This document shows, in pieces, positions 17,931-30,130 of a stretch of DNA of 49,560 nt (positions within the stretch are counted from its first letter, which is position 1; each line of letters starts with the position of its first letter). Origin of the DNA: Tubiluchus corallicola. Taxonomy: Eukaryota > Priapulida > Priapulimorpha > Priapulimorphida > Tubiluchidae. The stretch covers positions 677,126 through 726,685 of the forward strand of contig JAQGDQ010000069.1 of assembly GCA_030141605.1 (NCBI GenBank). Direction: 5' to 3'. Made by a program: the position numbers and the translations under genes. The notes beneath the pieces were generated by a model. The model did not search any database and was not told where the DNA came from. It saw only the letters and a program-made list of their open reading frames with translations.

Positions 17931-18757
17931 TATAGCAGAAAAACTTATCCGTAGAAGGGCAGTTTCATCTCCGGATTAGAATTTTCCTGAGGCAGCAATT
18001 TGTCTAACTGGCCTATCATTAGGTTGTATCGGCAGATAACAGTTTTAGCTGTATGGCAGGTACCACCCGATTTGTCCAAATCAGCGAAAAGATAAGCTAC
18101 ATGAGATATCTTTACTTGCGTTCGTCCTACCTGCTGAAATCAACACAGCATATTGAATGTAAGGGCATAGATTGAGAGGCAGTTTTCCAGTGAGATGATT
18201 TCTGGCACATAGGAAAACGTATTGTGTCCTATGATGATATATTTTTGTAAAGGGGTTAGAGAATTTTATCTAGAGAGTTTGTACAAGTGGTGGTCAAGCC
18301 GAAGAATTCCATTGATGTTAAATTTGCATTTCGGATTGCAGCCTCCTGTTTAATTTAATCTTTCCTTGACTGTGCGGCGTGCACCTTTTTATTATTTTTT
18401 ACATTTGCTTAACGGGAAGTGCTTTAAATGTTAGTTTAAACAATTATCTCTTTTGCAGCTTTTAAATGTACGTTCTGCATAATGCCATAAGTAGTCAGAA
18501 AGTTTAATTAAAAGCCTGCAGATAAAATACGTTTTGCTACACAGATTGAGATGGCGTTGTCAAAAGAATAGTAAGAGAACAAAAATCAATTGTAGTAAAC
18601 ATAGCTGGTAATTGAAATAATTTGTGTTAGCTGTGAAAAATTCGGTATTAAAGTGTAATGATTTTTTGCGAGTTTACAAAAAAGAAAAACCGGAAGAAAC
18701 GTGTACTTTCCGTGACTCCTATGCGCTAACAGCAAACTCAAAGCAGATAAGTACACT

Positions 18758-18943
18758 TCAATGCAATTGCAGCAGCATTACTCTATAAACCAACATATAT
18801 AGGCCCACAGCTAATACATTAACGTTAATCGTAAACAGCAATGGGCGCAAGGTTTTACCTTGGGGTACTCCCTTGCAAATGTCGACTTGCGACTGCAACA
18901 TAATATAATTTGTAATGTACATAAAACTGACTCCGTTTTTCAC
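18758..18943 (-). mobile_element. Decayed non-LTR retrotransposon reverse transcriptase fragment
   Basis: On the - strand, a 61-residue open segment contains ICKGVPQGKTLRPLLFTINV. This fits the conserved RT signature of LINE-type elements, where the usual form is GVPQGS-x-LGPLLF followed by an I(Y)-N-D region. The preceding part resembles the segment that normally leads into GVPQG. The Ser-to-Lys and Gly-to-Arg changes, lack of a clear downstream ADD motif and a stop just upstream suggest a dead, truncated copy. The element's other parts are not visible, and the true boundaries probably extend somewhat past the open segment. It lies antisense within the GATA intron. Confidence 0.6.
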
Positions 18944-19764
18944 CTCACGTCCAGTCCGAGGAAATTAAGTAGCAACTTTTATTTCAGAAGCAGTAGTTCG
19001 ATCTTTATCTATCCTATCTTCCTCAGGAGACACCTCCCGTAGCAGAGTTCTCTTCTGGTTGTCTGGCCGCTTGTCACTTTTGCCACTTTGCTGTCTGACC
19101 GTCTGACTCCGCCGTCATGATCGGTTTCTATCAGTGTTTACCATCTCTTAATTACTCAGTTAAACAGACCGACTCATCCGGCGCGTATTATCCTGCTGTG
19201 GGGCACAATTACGACAAACATGTTTCTTAATGAAGATATCATCTATTGTCTTAAAAACTTGAATACGTTCTGCCCTTTTTGCCCAGAAATTCAATATCTA
19301 TTTTTACATAACCATTTTAAAAGTTAACTCCATGAAATAGTAATATGCTTTAGTAAATTGTGACAACTACTCATTTGTGACAACTTATTCGTTTGCGTAA
19401 TAGCATTATCCCCTGCTGAGCCACAAATTGGTCACAATTAATACCGCCTCTCACCGCCCCCGGTCTTTTGGCTACGTCTAATGCCATTATCAGCTCCTAG
19501 TTCCGGCTACCGATGTGCCGGACGGGTATTATGGTAACTTGTAATTTTCCTGTCCCGATATTTGCATCCCCGTGTGCAGCTATTGTTTTGGCAGATTGAC
19601 TGAAGAACGGAAAAGTCAACATTGTTGGAGATTACGCAGGCTAGACGCTTGTGTGACTAGACTACATGGGCGTATTGCTGATGACAGCTCGATAATCAAC
19701 TAATGTTAGTTAGTAATCCATTTATATTTGTAAACGTCATTACTTATATCCATATTATATATGG

Positions 19765-19771
<7 letters not shown>

Positions 19772-19828
<57 letters not shown>

Positions 19829-19910
19829 TAGCGTATGTATATATACATACATATATGTATGTATATATATATATATACATACATATATATGTATATATAC
19901 ACATATATGT
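19772..19910 (+). repeat. (GT)n followed by GTGC and TA-rich simple repeats
   Basis: About 20 GT units, four GTGC-type units, then a TATA/CATA-rich stretch. Just before it (19749-19771) is a small palindrome, atatccatattatatatggatat. Confidence 0.95.
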
Positions 19911-22441
19911 ATAGAAAGTTGTAAAGTATAGTAACAAAGAAATTAACGAAGATATAATAGTGTTTTAGAATTTAGACTTTTATTTTTATTTCAACACAGA
20001 AATACACGAATACAATAAAATAGAGTGAAATTTAAATCTTGAAACTCTCAAAATTATCGTTCAAGTTAATGCAAACAAGATAGCTTAAAGGAAAACCGGG
20101 CCCGTTCTTAAACTATAGGTCAAAACATCTTGTGTTTAAAATATTGAAAGGGAACATACTATTTTTTCAAGGAACATACTTGAACTTACGTGAAAGAAAT
20201 ATTACCATACATACGCATTTCGTGTTCGCGCAGCTAGTTCGTCACTTTTGCATGCATTTCGGAAACGCATTGCACAAAAAACAGGTGTTGTACCTCTCAG
20301 TTTAGAGGTCTTCGCTTATTACGTAATACACACGTTAGAAGTTTGATAAATTTAAAATTGAATTTTTATCTTAAAACTTGCCGAGTTTTAGTACAACCAC
20401 GTACAACACACCGAATCTCTTAGAGTACACTGTACTTCAATTTTCGCTTTTGCAAATACGTGAAAGACACTCATGGAATTTTTTGCTGTAGAAAAACATG
20501 TTCATTTGTGATGTCATCAATCGTTGGGCTCGCGTGCCGTTAATTAAGATTTTAATCTATTATTTAATTATCAGAAATGCTGATGCATTGTTATGGGTAT
20601 TAAATTGTTCACTTTTTACCGTCCTTGAAAATGAGATAGGATATAAAAAAATCATCCTGTTTTCCTTTAAATTAATGTCAAATTTAAATAGTAAATTAAC
20701 GAACTTATTATAACTCGTATAGACTTAACCTGTTACGTTTTTTTTCAAATAAATTTTTCAGTGTTTGAGAAGTACTGATATTATATTGCCATGCTCATTT
20801 ATTTCAGCTAAAATTAATTGAGCTTCATTTTTATTTGAGCTGTATGCTTTTCTGACGCCCTGTAAACTGTTTTAATGTCCAGCTTTCATCATCGACACTG
20901 CAAACTAAAAACACTTTGCTTCAAAGGGAAGTTTACCTTACTTAAGATCTTAATTCTCAAACTTTTTGTATTGCGTGTTCGTGCGAAAATTAATGGAATT
21001 TTTAAGAAGTGACGAAATATGAACTTGTTAGAATTGCGGCTTTGATACCGGTATTTATTTAAAATTTCCGGAGTCCTCGATAGAGAGCAGGCGTTACACT
21101 GTGGAATAATCTTACGCCATAAATAATTATCATAAATTAATAAATAATAATAACAAATAAATAAATAACAAAATAAATAAATAAACAAACAGAAACACAA
21201 TTACCACGATGGCTAACCGCAAAACATAGCAATTTTATTGAAAATTTGCACAATTGAAACATAAGTCTCGGCATTGTTTATGCTGTCATCAGCAGGAACC
21301 TAAATCCCAGTTACAAATGGGCCTTGTTAGTAACAATAAAGAAAAAAATGGCTACTCAAAAACTGACTGTTCAAGTGTGCAAGTGTTCAGTAAATTATGA
21401 TGTTTTCAGTGGCCGGTGAAGCAATTTTATTTCTGCTAAAATTGAGATATCCAACTGTAAGATCTATTACTAGTTTGAACCGTGATTATAGTTTCGTAGC
21501 AAAAATGGAGTGATGCGGCAATGTATTACTCCGCGGTACTCATCACTCTCATTTGTTTTTCTGATCTTGTCGTCACTTAGTATGGCATGTCATCTGCTAG
21601 TCGGGTAATGGATGGCATGGCGCCCTCTCGTAGACAGAGCCTTCCGCCACATTTTGTCTTTTCTTTATCATCTGGAGGGCAGCTGGTATTCTTAGTGAAG
21701 ACCAGCTTGCGAATTATAATCTTTTTTTATTTAATGGACGAAGAAGATTTGAATGTTAATAATAATGGCCTACAACAATTATTTTTGGGTATGTTTTACT
21801 CACCAGAAAATTAGGCTCAGTTACAAGCAGTAATTTGGCACAAATGCCCTTTATTTGTTTTTCTTTGTTGTTTAGTTGTGGAATTTTGTATTCATTGTCG
21901 CCATTCTTGTCATTAAGTATTAATCTGTGTTATTCATATTCACGTTAGTCAACTTTCTTGACTATTATTATTGAATTATTTTTGCATAAATTCTGGAATT
22001 TTTCTTTATCATGCCAAGTGATTCCAAAAACGTTTTCTATTTAAAGGATTAGTGTTATTTAGTAATTCGCTCATTCATTCATTCATTCATTCATTAACCA
22101 GTTTTTTCGTTTGTTCATTTTTTTATTCATCCATGTTGTTAGTCTGTCAGTCGGTTGGTCACTATCAGCCATCCTGGCAGTCTGTTACCAAGTTACACTT
22201 TGTCAGTCTGTGAACTAGCGATGACAGTCAATCACTCAGCAAAGTGTGTGGGCGGAGCTGCATAGCGAAGCTTGTAACTAACATGAGAACCTATCACCTA
22301 TCACCCGGGTATCCTGTTGCAAATGCAGTGCAAGCAGAATAAAAAGAGAGGGTTAATGTTCACTTCTCATTAACAACCCACCCTTAACTGAAAGTGGTTC
22401 GAATGTTACGTATTCCTGATCAGAGGATTATTTATTTCCAG

Positions 22442-22828
22442 GTGAACCGACCAATGACAATGAAGAAGGAGGGCATTCAAACGCGAAACAGGAAGTTGTC
22501 AACGAAGAGCAAGAAGAAGAAGAACATGCATCTTCACATGACCGGCTTGACAATTCCAGACATAATTAAACCGATAGGATCAATGGCATCAATGCACGCT
22601 TCAAGTTATGAGAAATTTTCAACTTTTGGTCACCACGCTGCAGCACATGCAAGTCTAAGTCACATGACTGGCATGGCGCCATCTCATTTGACGCATTACA
22701 TGCCTAGTGTGTCTTCTTCGTTTGGCGTTCCACCTTCTCACGTTCCAAGCTCTTTGTCACACCACAACTCTTCATTGTCGTTTGGTACAAGTGGATTCAG
22801 TTCCAGTATGGTGGGCGCCATTGCTTAA
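22442..22828 (+). CDS. GATA2/3: GATA1/2/3-type transcription factor, terminal exon
   Basis: Encodes 128 residues and a TAA stop. It opens with VNRPMTMKKEGIQTRNRK, the basic arm that follows the C-finger and helps DNA contact and nuclear import, then a Lys-rich run (TKSKKKK). The rest is a His/Ser/Met-rich region with IPDIIKP, repeated HMTGMAPSHLTHYM-like phrases and a final SSLSFGTSGFSSSMVGAIA. The closing SSLSFG and SSMV match the end of vertebrate GATA2/3, supporting orthology beyond the zinc fingers. The start is fixed by the acceptor atttatttccag and by phase-0 continuity with YYKLHA. The open frame extends 48 nt upstream of the acceptor but that part is intron. Confidence 0.94.
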   Translation: MNRPMTMKKEGIQTRNRKLSTKSKKKKNMHLHMTGLTIPDIIKPIGSMASMHASSYEKFSTFGHHAAAHASLSHMTGMAPSHLTHYMPSVSSSFGVPPSHVPSSLSHHNSSLSFGTSGFSSSMVGAIA

Positions 22829-24800
22829 AAAGGTTTCCCATATTCATTAGTGATGGGTAAAGTTATCAGTTGAGGCACCTGAAACTGATTATTGCAGCTA
22901 CACTTTTTTCTTGTTATATAATTAAATATATAAATATTTTAAATTATTAATACTCGCCTGTAACATTTACATTTTTTGAGTATTTTAATGTATATAATGT
23001 ATACCTTTATATAGAGCGTAATCTTTAAATAGTCTTTTAAAGTGTCTACATGATTATATATAAAATACTCTGTCGTTAAAATTATAACAAGTCTTTGTTC
23101 ATAATCAAAAAGAACCTTAATCGAAGCCTTTTTGTCAAAAAATTAAGCTTAAACAATATTATAGCTTAAGTACTTCTACAGTTTACACAATATAAAGTTT
23201 TTGGTCTCACACTGATGAAAAGTCTGTATTATACATACTGCATGAATGTTGAAATTTAGGATGTGTTAGCCTTGTGCATTTCCCTGGTCAATTACAAGAT
23301 AACGTTTTATTAAACACACGAAATTGTAAAATAAGACGCCTATACAAAATTTGCCTTTTGTAAATACTGTATGTATAAGTAATTTTGTGTACAAAGTCAC
23401 GAGTGAAAACAGATTACCAACTTTTAGGCTGAATTGCTTTAAATTGTTTATTGTGCTATATCTTCATTTTCTCTCACAGAAAATTTTTATGTATGTGGGG
23501 ATACGCCTAAAATAATTGTAGTAAATTGTAACTGAGTTGAATAGACGGAAAGTTCAATTGTTCATATTAACGTTCATTCGGAACCGTTTTAAATGCCTTA
23601 CTAATGCCTACTTTTCAGAAACATTATTAGGCTGAAATATGACATTTCGTCAGAAAGTGCGCATCGTGTAGTATCATGTAGTTTTATTATGAAAGTTTTA
23701 TCATGCCATATTCAAATTTTTGTAAAAAATGAGTGCTACGAAAATAACAGCTTTCTTATGATTTATAGTATAGGCCCCTATTCATTTTCAAGTAAGTTAA
23801 CTAATTGTTAAATCATTGACGCAAGCAAGTTGACGCATTTATGGAATGCGCAAGGGTCACGGAATTAAAATATACTTCAAAAAAATGCCTTCACTTTAAT
23901 TTTGTGTAACCTTGGTGTCTTTTAAAACTACATAAAAGAATTTTTTGTTACGGTTATGATGCTCTTTTCGTGGACAGGCACGTATGTCATATGAGATATA
24001 CGAAAATAGAAGAAAAGGGAATTTTAAAATATATTCCAAAAAGTTTTCATACAAAGTTATATTACTTAACATTAGGCTTACCTATTTGAAAGATTTACGT
24101 AATTGGAAAAAATTCTTAATACTTTAAAATATTCGTGCCACCTGGTAAAGTTATGTGTGCACCACGAGTGTTCTGTTTATATTTATGTTCACATTTTTAT
24201 AATGTTATCTAAACTTGTTTCAAACGACCTGCCATCAAAATGGCTGGGCCTATAACGGTCATTGCGGGAGTTTAAATTTACAAATTTTAAACGCCATTGC
24301 TGCTAATAATGTTAGCTCTATACGCAATAAGACTGTATATGAAGGTAACACAAAATTTCAAGATGATTTTTAGCTTTGCGTAAGTAAAGGGTTTTCATAT
24401 TCTTTAATTATTGAAGGCTAAATTCAAGTTAAGTTTGGAAAGACTTATGCTGTATTCTTGATTCTGTTGAATTTTGACAGCTCCTGTACTCACTGTACTC
24501 ACGGCTTACAATGACATAAAAATATTATAATTACACAACATAATTATTTGTAGGGCCATAAAGTTTTATGTAGGCGTTCTTTCTCCATCTATTATGCTTC
24601 AAAGATGAATTGTAATATAAAAACAATAAGCTACTGGCTAATAAATGCTTATGTAAATAAAGCTTTGTTCTTTACCCATTACTGACTTTTCTTAATATTT
24701 TCGGCAGCTATGTAGCAATTGTGTAGCCGCCATTTTGTGTGTAAATTTCTCTCGTGAAGTTATGTGATAGAAAATAAAACGTTGTGATTATGATCATAAA
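22829..24800 (+). other. GATA 3' untranslated region and immediate downstream sequence
   Basis: AT-rich and without a credible ORF. The clearest polyadenylation signals are AATAAA at 24656-24661 and 24773-24778, giving a 3' UTR of roughly 1.85-1.95 kb. ATTAAA-type variants occur earlier (for example near 22922 and 23311), so shorter forms are possible. A dispersed-repeat copy (24010-24290) falls inside this region. Confidence 0.5.
24010..24290 (+). repeat. Dispersed repeat, copy B (longest)
   Basis: Matches copy A (7430-7522) through gggaattttaaa, catacaaagttatattactt and cttacctatttgaaaga. It also matches the inverted copy at 33363-33530 further on, through tcattgcgggagtttaaatt followed by acaaatttt at about 24257-24287. 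The middle differs in length between copies. No coding potential is visible, so it may be a non-autonomous transposon or a SINE-like element. Confidence 0.7.
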
Positions 24801-25720
24801 TACACAGTCTTACTTGACTACGGTTATTTTTTTCACAAGAATTATATACATATGGTTACAGTACTTTGCAGAAAATTAGATTGGTTAAATGTTGACAAAA
24901 ACAAACAGTATGGACCCAACTGATGTCAAGCACATTACCGATGCAACATTATTCATATAAAACGTATTTTTTACCAACTTTGCAGTTTTTACAGTTGGTG
25001 AAAGTGTCTGTCTTTGCTCACTAGAAGTAAACTGATGACACAAGAAACGGTAAGCCTGTTTTAGGTGTCGTATCCAGGCTTGAATCTAAATTGAATGTTT
25101 CTTTCATAAGATGTGATAAGTTTTATAATAAGCCTGTGTCGCTTTTTAATATTGGAACACTGCTATATAACCTTTTCTTGCTATATAGGCTGAATATATA
25201 ATTATTTATACAACTAAGTTATATAATTAAGATGCAAAACCGTCAGGCAGCTCTATATTTCGCATTACAATGAAAATAATATTTTACGAGTGTCAAACTG
25301 GCAGGCTTGTTGATACAGCAACCGTTCTGCAAGCTAGGATCCAGGTCTTTTCATTCCTAAACCTATTCAGGCCTAATGTAAGTGGTCACGACGAGGTCAG
25401 AAGGTCAGAAAATAGCTAATCGTCAAAGATATTTCAAATAAAAATAAATTGAACCGAATTAATCAAAGTATTTAAAAAATGTATTTAATAATAAATGGAG
25501 ATGTATGATGTAGTTCATGCACGTCAGAAGCATACACTTAAACACACATTGTAATACTGCTAAAAACTTTTGCTCAATTTTACTAGTGCTGAGTTACTCA
25601 GATTTAGCATAGTGTTACTTTGTCATTACTTTAACTAGTGTCTTGCAATGACGTGTGCATTGCTGCTCGCTACTCTCGCAGATTCGGTTCGGTCAGGGTA
25701 TAACTTTTCTCCATTTCTTT
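24800..25720. other. Intergenic sequence, nothing recognised
   Basis: AT-rich sequence between the GATA polyadenylation signals and the CT tract. I see no ORF, RNA gene or repeat that can be supported. Confidence 0.6.
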
Positions 25721-25727
25721 CATTCCT

Positions 25728-26013
<286 letters not shown>

Positions 26014-26194
26014 TCAAGACATTAGAACAATACTTAACCGTTGAAAAATCTGTCATATATTTCGAAAAACGAATGCCCAGTAGCCAAGTAGTAGTAGTCT
26101 GTGTAGTACAGACATATACGTGCATGTGATTATAACTCTGATTTCTTGCTTAACGAACTCATAACTTTTAGCCGTGTTTTCCTCATAAGCATAT

Positions 26195-26480
26195 TGGTCG
26201 ATTTTTCCAAGGGGCGGAGCCACTTTTGCCCGAAAACTATAGCGCCAACCCGAAAAAAGCGCAGGTCAACTTCGAGTCGGGAATTGCCTCACCCAACCCC
26301 ATGATAAAAAATGCCCGGATTTCGGGCACTTCATTTGGCGGAATTGAGAAATTTCGAGAGTTCCTTTTATGAAAAATATTATTTTATTTTTTTCATCATT
26401 TGTCCGGAGGTCGAAAAATTTGGCGATTGCCCGAATCCGGAAGGGGGCTACAGCCCCCCCCCCCCGGCTCGTGCCTCTAC
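26195..26480. repeat. GC-richer segment, probable interspersed-element fragment
   Basis: A locally GC-rich stretch with unusual CpG content for the window (gcccgaaaactatagcgcc, gtcgggaattgcc, ggcgattgcccgaatccgg), ending in ggggctacagcc and a run of 13-14 C. The composition change and the G-run/C-run terminus suggest an inserted repeat. The 73-residue open frame here has no recognisable domain. Assignment is by composition only. Confidence 0.35.
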
Positions 26481-29400
26481 GAACTTTTCCTTACTAAAAA
26501 GTAAAAGTTGCAATGGAGAACCACAAATTTGATACTCGAGTTCTGTAACAGCAAAATTTGACCCCCTGTCCGTGAGGCGTTTAAATACCACAGGCGGCTC
26601 ACGCATAGTTGCATAAACTGTTTTTCCGGAGTGCTATTGGACTTACTTTTTGAGCAATATGAAATGCCAACATGTTAGGCTTCACACATCACTAAAGCAA
26701 TTTTAAGACCTAATTAGGCCTAATTAAGTGTACATTCACTATAAATAAGGAGCAAGAGCAGGTGCACATTCCGTAGCTAGACGTATTTTGAATTTTAACC
26801 AAATTCTGAAGACAGAAGCCAAGTTTGAGTTAGTTCTTCAGCTTCTTTTCGGCTTCTCGCCTCGGCTCCTTTGCTTACAAACGACGCAACAATATAGCAC
26901 CAACGTAAACAAACTTGTCTGCTTCACATTTTCGCAAAATGGCCGCCGTTTACGTCTGCATGGGCGGTCCAAAGAAATTCATACTCGACTCGTGTTTATT
27001 TACGTAAATCAACTGGGTAATTGGACATACAATACTTGTTGTAATTGGAACAATTTGAGCGATGTTTGTTTGCAATGGGCGGAGGAATGGAGGCAAAGCA
27101 CGTGCTGTAAACAGAATCGTGTTGATCTTAATTAATTTTGGAATCTGCATGGGAGGTTAGATTTGCCGCACAAATGAATTAAACTATAACTACAGACCCC
27201 CATGCAATTATGTACATGTTAATTATAGCAATATGCTGAAATAAATATGTAAACTAAACGAACACAGATAGTGATAAAATTTTGCTTGCAGGCAACAGAT
27301 CGACCCATATAATCCAATGATATTTTTTGTTTTATCTTAATAGTTATTTTAAGCTGTTGCTTTTATACTAGTGACTGCCTTACCACTGATGTTCAAAGTA
27401 CAACAACTTACACCTATTTAGTGTTTAGTAACTTTTTGAACAACAATGAAAGGACAACAGAAGGTAAATAAAGACAACAAAATTACAAAAGGACAACGGA
27501 AGGCAACAGTGTCAGCAAGAAACGTGTTGAACCAATGAATGTCCACCTCACAATGGCCAATCAGGCGCTTTATGTAGCTATAACTGCATTACTGCTTCCA
27601 AAGTTTACTCACAAACAGCACGGTAAATGCGGGTGCAGAATATACTTTTAAGTATAATGTATTTTAATATTATTATTAAAATATATTACAAATGCGAAAG
27701 TGTGTATATACGTGACTAGATTGCCGAAGACTAGAACATTCAGAAGACCTTAGTTTTGCTGTGGGGAAATAGTTATTTTAGTCATTATACCTCTGTCAAG
27801 ACGTTATGCTTCAACACTGTCTGTTTGTTTGATTGTTTTTGTACATTATACATCGGAAAGCCTATTACGCAAAAACTAATTAGCAGGTTTCCACGAAGCA
27901 TGTATTTTTGTACTTATAAACAGATATAGAACTAAATCCTTCTCAGCACCCATGATTCAGATTTGTTTTACCACTAAGCACGATTTTCCTTGACGTTTTC
28001 AAGGCACTAGAAAACAATTTAATGACAAATGTAAGCAAAATATTTTACTTTTACAACGCATAAAGGGGTACTCTTTTTTTCGATGAAGGCCAGCATTCTA
28101 GCCAGCATTTTTCACATAAAACCTTGATATCATGCACAAATCATTGATCGAAATTATTACATACACTTATTTCTTGCAGTCTGGTAAGTATAACTGAGAT
28201 ACAAATAACAGACAAGTTGTTACAAAACGTCTACTCATGGCCTCACTTTCCTGTGTTTTTCCGTATGTTTATAGTTACGGTAGCGGCTAGCTAACGATTC
28301 TGTACGGCAGCGGCTGTCAGTCAACAAGTTTTTATAAACCTCAATGAAATCTTCACATTCAAAATTAATTCAAATGTGGTCAAAACTTATTGTTATACAT
28401 CAATGTAATATAAGCTAATTTTAGGCTATTTTTCTGGTTATAATCAAGGTTAAAAGATACCTTTGGGACTTATGTGACTCGGGCATTTAATATAAGGGTC
28501 GTCTATGGAATGGAACAGTCAAATTTATTCCATTTCCGTAGCCTGACAAACGGAAAAATACAAAACCTTAATAAATCTTGCAGAAGAGCACATGATCAAT
28601 TAATATAGAAAGATATATCGCAGGCTTGATGTTCGTTAATTTAAAGGCAAGAGAGACTTAATATTTTTGTTGCTTATTTAATGTAAAGCAAGACTAACTG
28701 GCTTAGTTTCTTTATTATATTTATGTCTTTGTATTTTGTAGTGCTTTAAAATTTCGTCTCTACATTCTGTTGAAATTGAAAAGTCATTTTTTGGCTACTT
28801 GAAGTGTTAATTTTTTGTTAAAATAGTTGCTGCTCTGCAAATTTGTATTTGTGAATTTGCTGATTAGACATTAGACATTAGTTGTGACAGTCATGTTGTT
28901 TAGTTTAGTTTAGTTTAGCTTAGTCAGTTGTTGTCATGTGTGAGCTGTTGTCCCGAAGCTGTTGACCGTGCTTATGTTGTAGCGGGGGCGGAGCGATAGA
29001 CCAATATATTTGACGTCAATTGCAGAGGCTAAGTCAGGGAAGTGTAAATTAGTGCCGACTACTGATCTGAGTATATTTACCTGTTTTGAAACTAATACCT
29101 GCGTCAAATATAACTCTTTTTGCTGTAATACGCAGACACAACAGTCACTGTTTCACACAGTCATAACTGAGACTCAGTATATAAGTGCTTTTAAGCAAAC
29201 AAATTTTTCTCTGCTGATTTTTAGTTATGAGATGTTTTGTTAAATTTTGTTAAGGCCGAACAAGTTTTTCATTTAACGATCAATAGGTGATCATCGTCAA
29301 GAACTGTAACAGAAAAACAACCATTTGCTTCAGACAAAACAAGATTAAACCAATAAAAAGTAAGCGTTTAGCCACGTGCCACGTTATCTGGTAATAACTG

Positions 29401-29797
29401 TTTACAGAGGGTACCCATGACACCTTTTGTTTCATACGTGATTACAAAACTTGCCGTTTGTTTACCAAATTTGTGTGAATTGGTTTGCGTCAGACAGAAT
29501 TTTTGCGACTATAGTCTTGCTGCACTCCAATGCGCTGTGCACTTTGATTCAATAATGAATTATTTTAGGAATAGCTAAATATTTGAAATAAGACGTTGGA
29601 GATAAATGTCTTGTGCTAAGTAGTGCAAATCGTGCGAGTTAATGCTTAAAATTTAAATCTTTAACATGTCTACAGCAAAGAATTATAGCTATAATAAGCT
29701 GGAATTATTTATTATATGAATTTATATAAAAAGACGTTTTCTTATTAGTATTTAAGAGGGGCTATATGATGGAAAAAAGACGTTTTCTTTTTAATAT

Positions 29798-30130
29798 TGT
29801 AACGCATCCGGGTTCCAGCGCCGATCCATCTCAGGATGTATAGAGCGGCATACAAGTTATGAAGTACTTTACAGCAGACGAGAAAAGTAAAAAGAATACG
29901 AATGTAAAATAAACTTTAATGCATAACCAGTAGCTCCATGACATGTGAACAGACTTTTGTATAAAAATCAGCAAGCCTACAGCATTCGCCTTTACAGACA
30001 GGAAGGCCAGGTTGGAATCGTCAAATTACGGCAGGCATTGTGTTTTATACAGGTACATTTGCATTACTGGGCTTCTCAACCATACCCATTACTAACATTA
30101 GGGAGTTGGTCAAAATCTGCCTTCGTAACA
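29798..30130 (+). mobile_element. Possible solo LTR (weak)
   Basis: The segment begins TGTAACGCATCC and ends CTTCGTAACA, so it has TG...CA ends with related TGTAAC / GTAACA termini as in Gypsy-type LTRs. It contains AATAAA at 29908-29913. No target-site duplication is visible (aatat before, ctatt after), and no second LTR or internal domain was found, so this is a suggestion only. Confidence 0.25.

Larger units (their letters stand above)
14099..22441 (+). other. GATA intron between C-finger and terminal exons
   Basis: An 8.34-kb phase-0 intron: donor gtgagt at 14099, acceptor atttatttccag ending at 22441. It contains the 31-bp minisatellite (15637-16430), ATG/GAT-rich sequence (16720-17215) with an AT run at about 17058-17089, a GA tract (17724-17930), a retrotransposon RT fragment (18758-18943), a GT/AT tract (19772-19910) and a small ATTC run (22074-22096). 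A relatively GC-rich stretch at 19400-19620 is a candidate conserved non-coding element. I see no further coding exon. Confidence 0.85.

Noticed and set aside
20285-20409. Inverted repeat gtgttgtac/gtacaacac 107 nt apart as a structural element
   Set aside because: Only nine bases with a long loop in AT-rich DNA; expected by chance at this scale.
26939-27007. ATG in a perfect Kozak context (caaaatggccgcc) as a gene start
   Set aside because: The frame closes after 22 codons, no downstream exon was found, and the motif equals a YY1-type word common in repeats.
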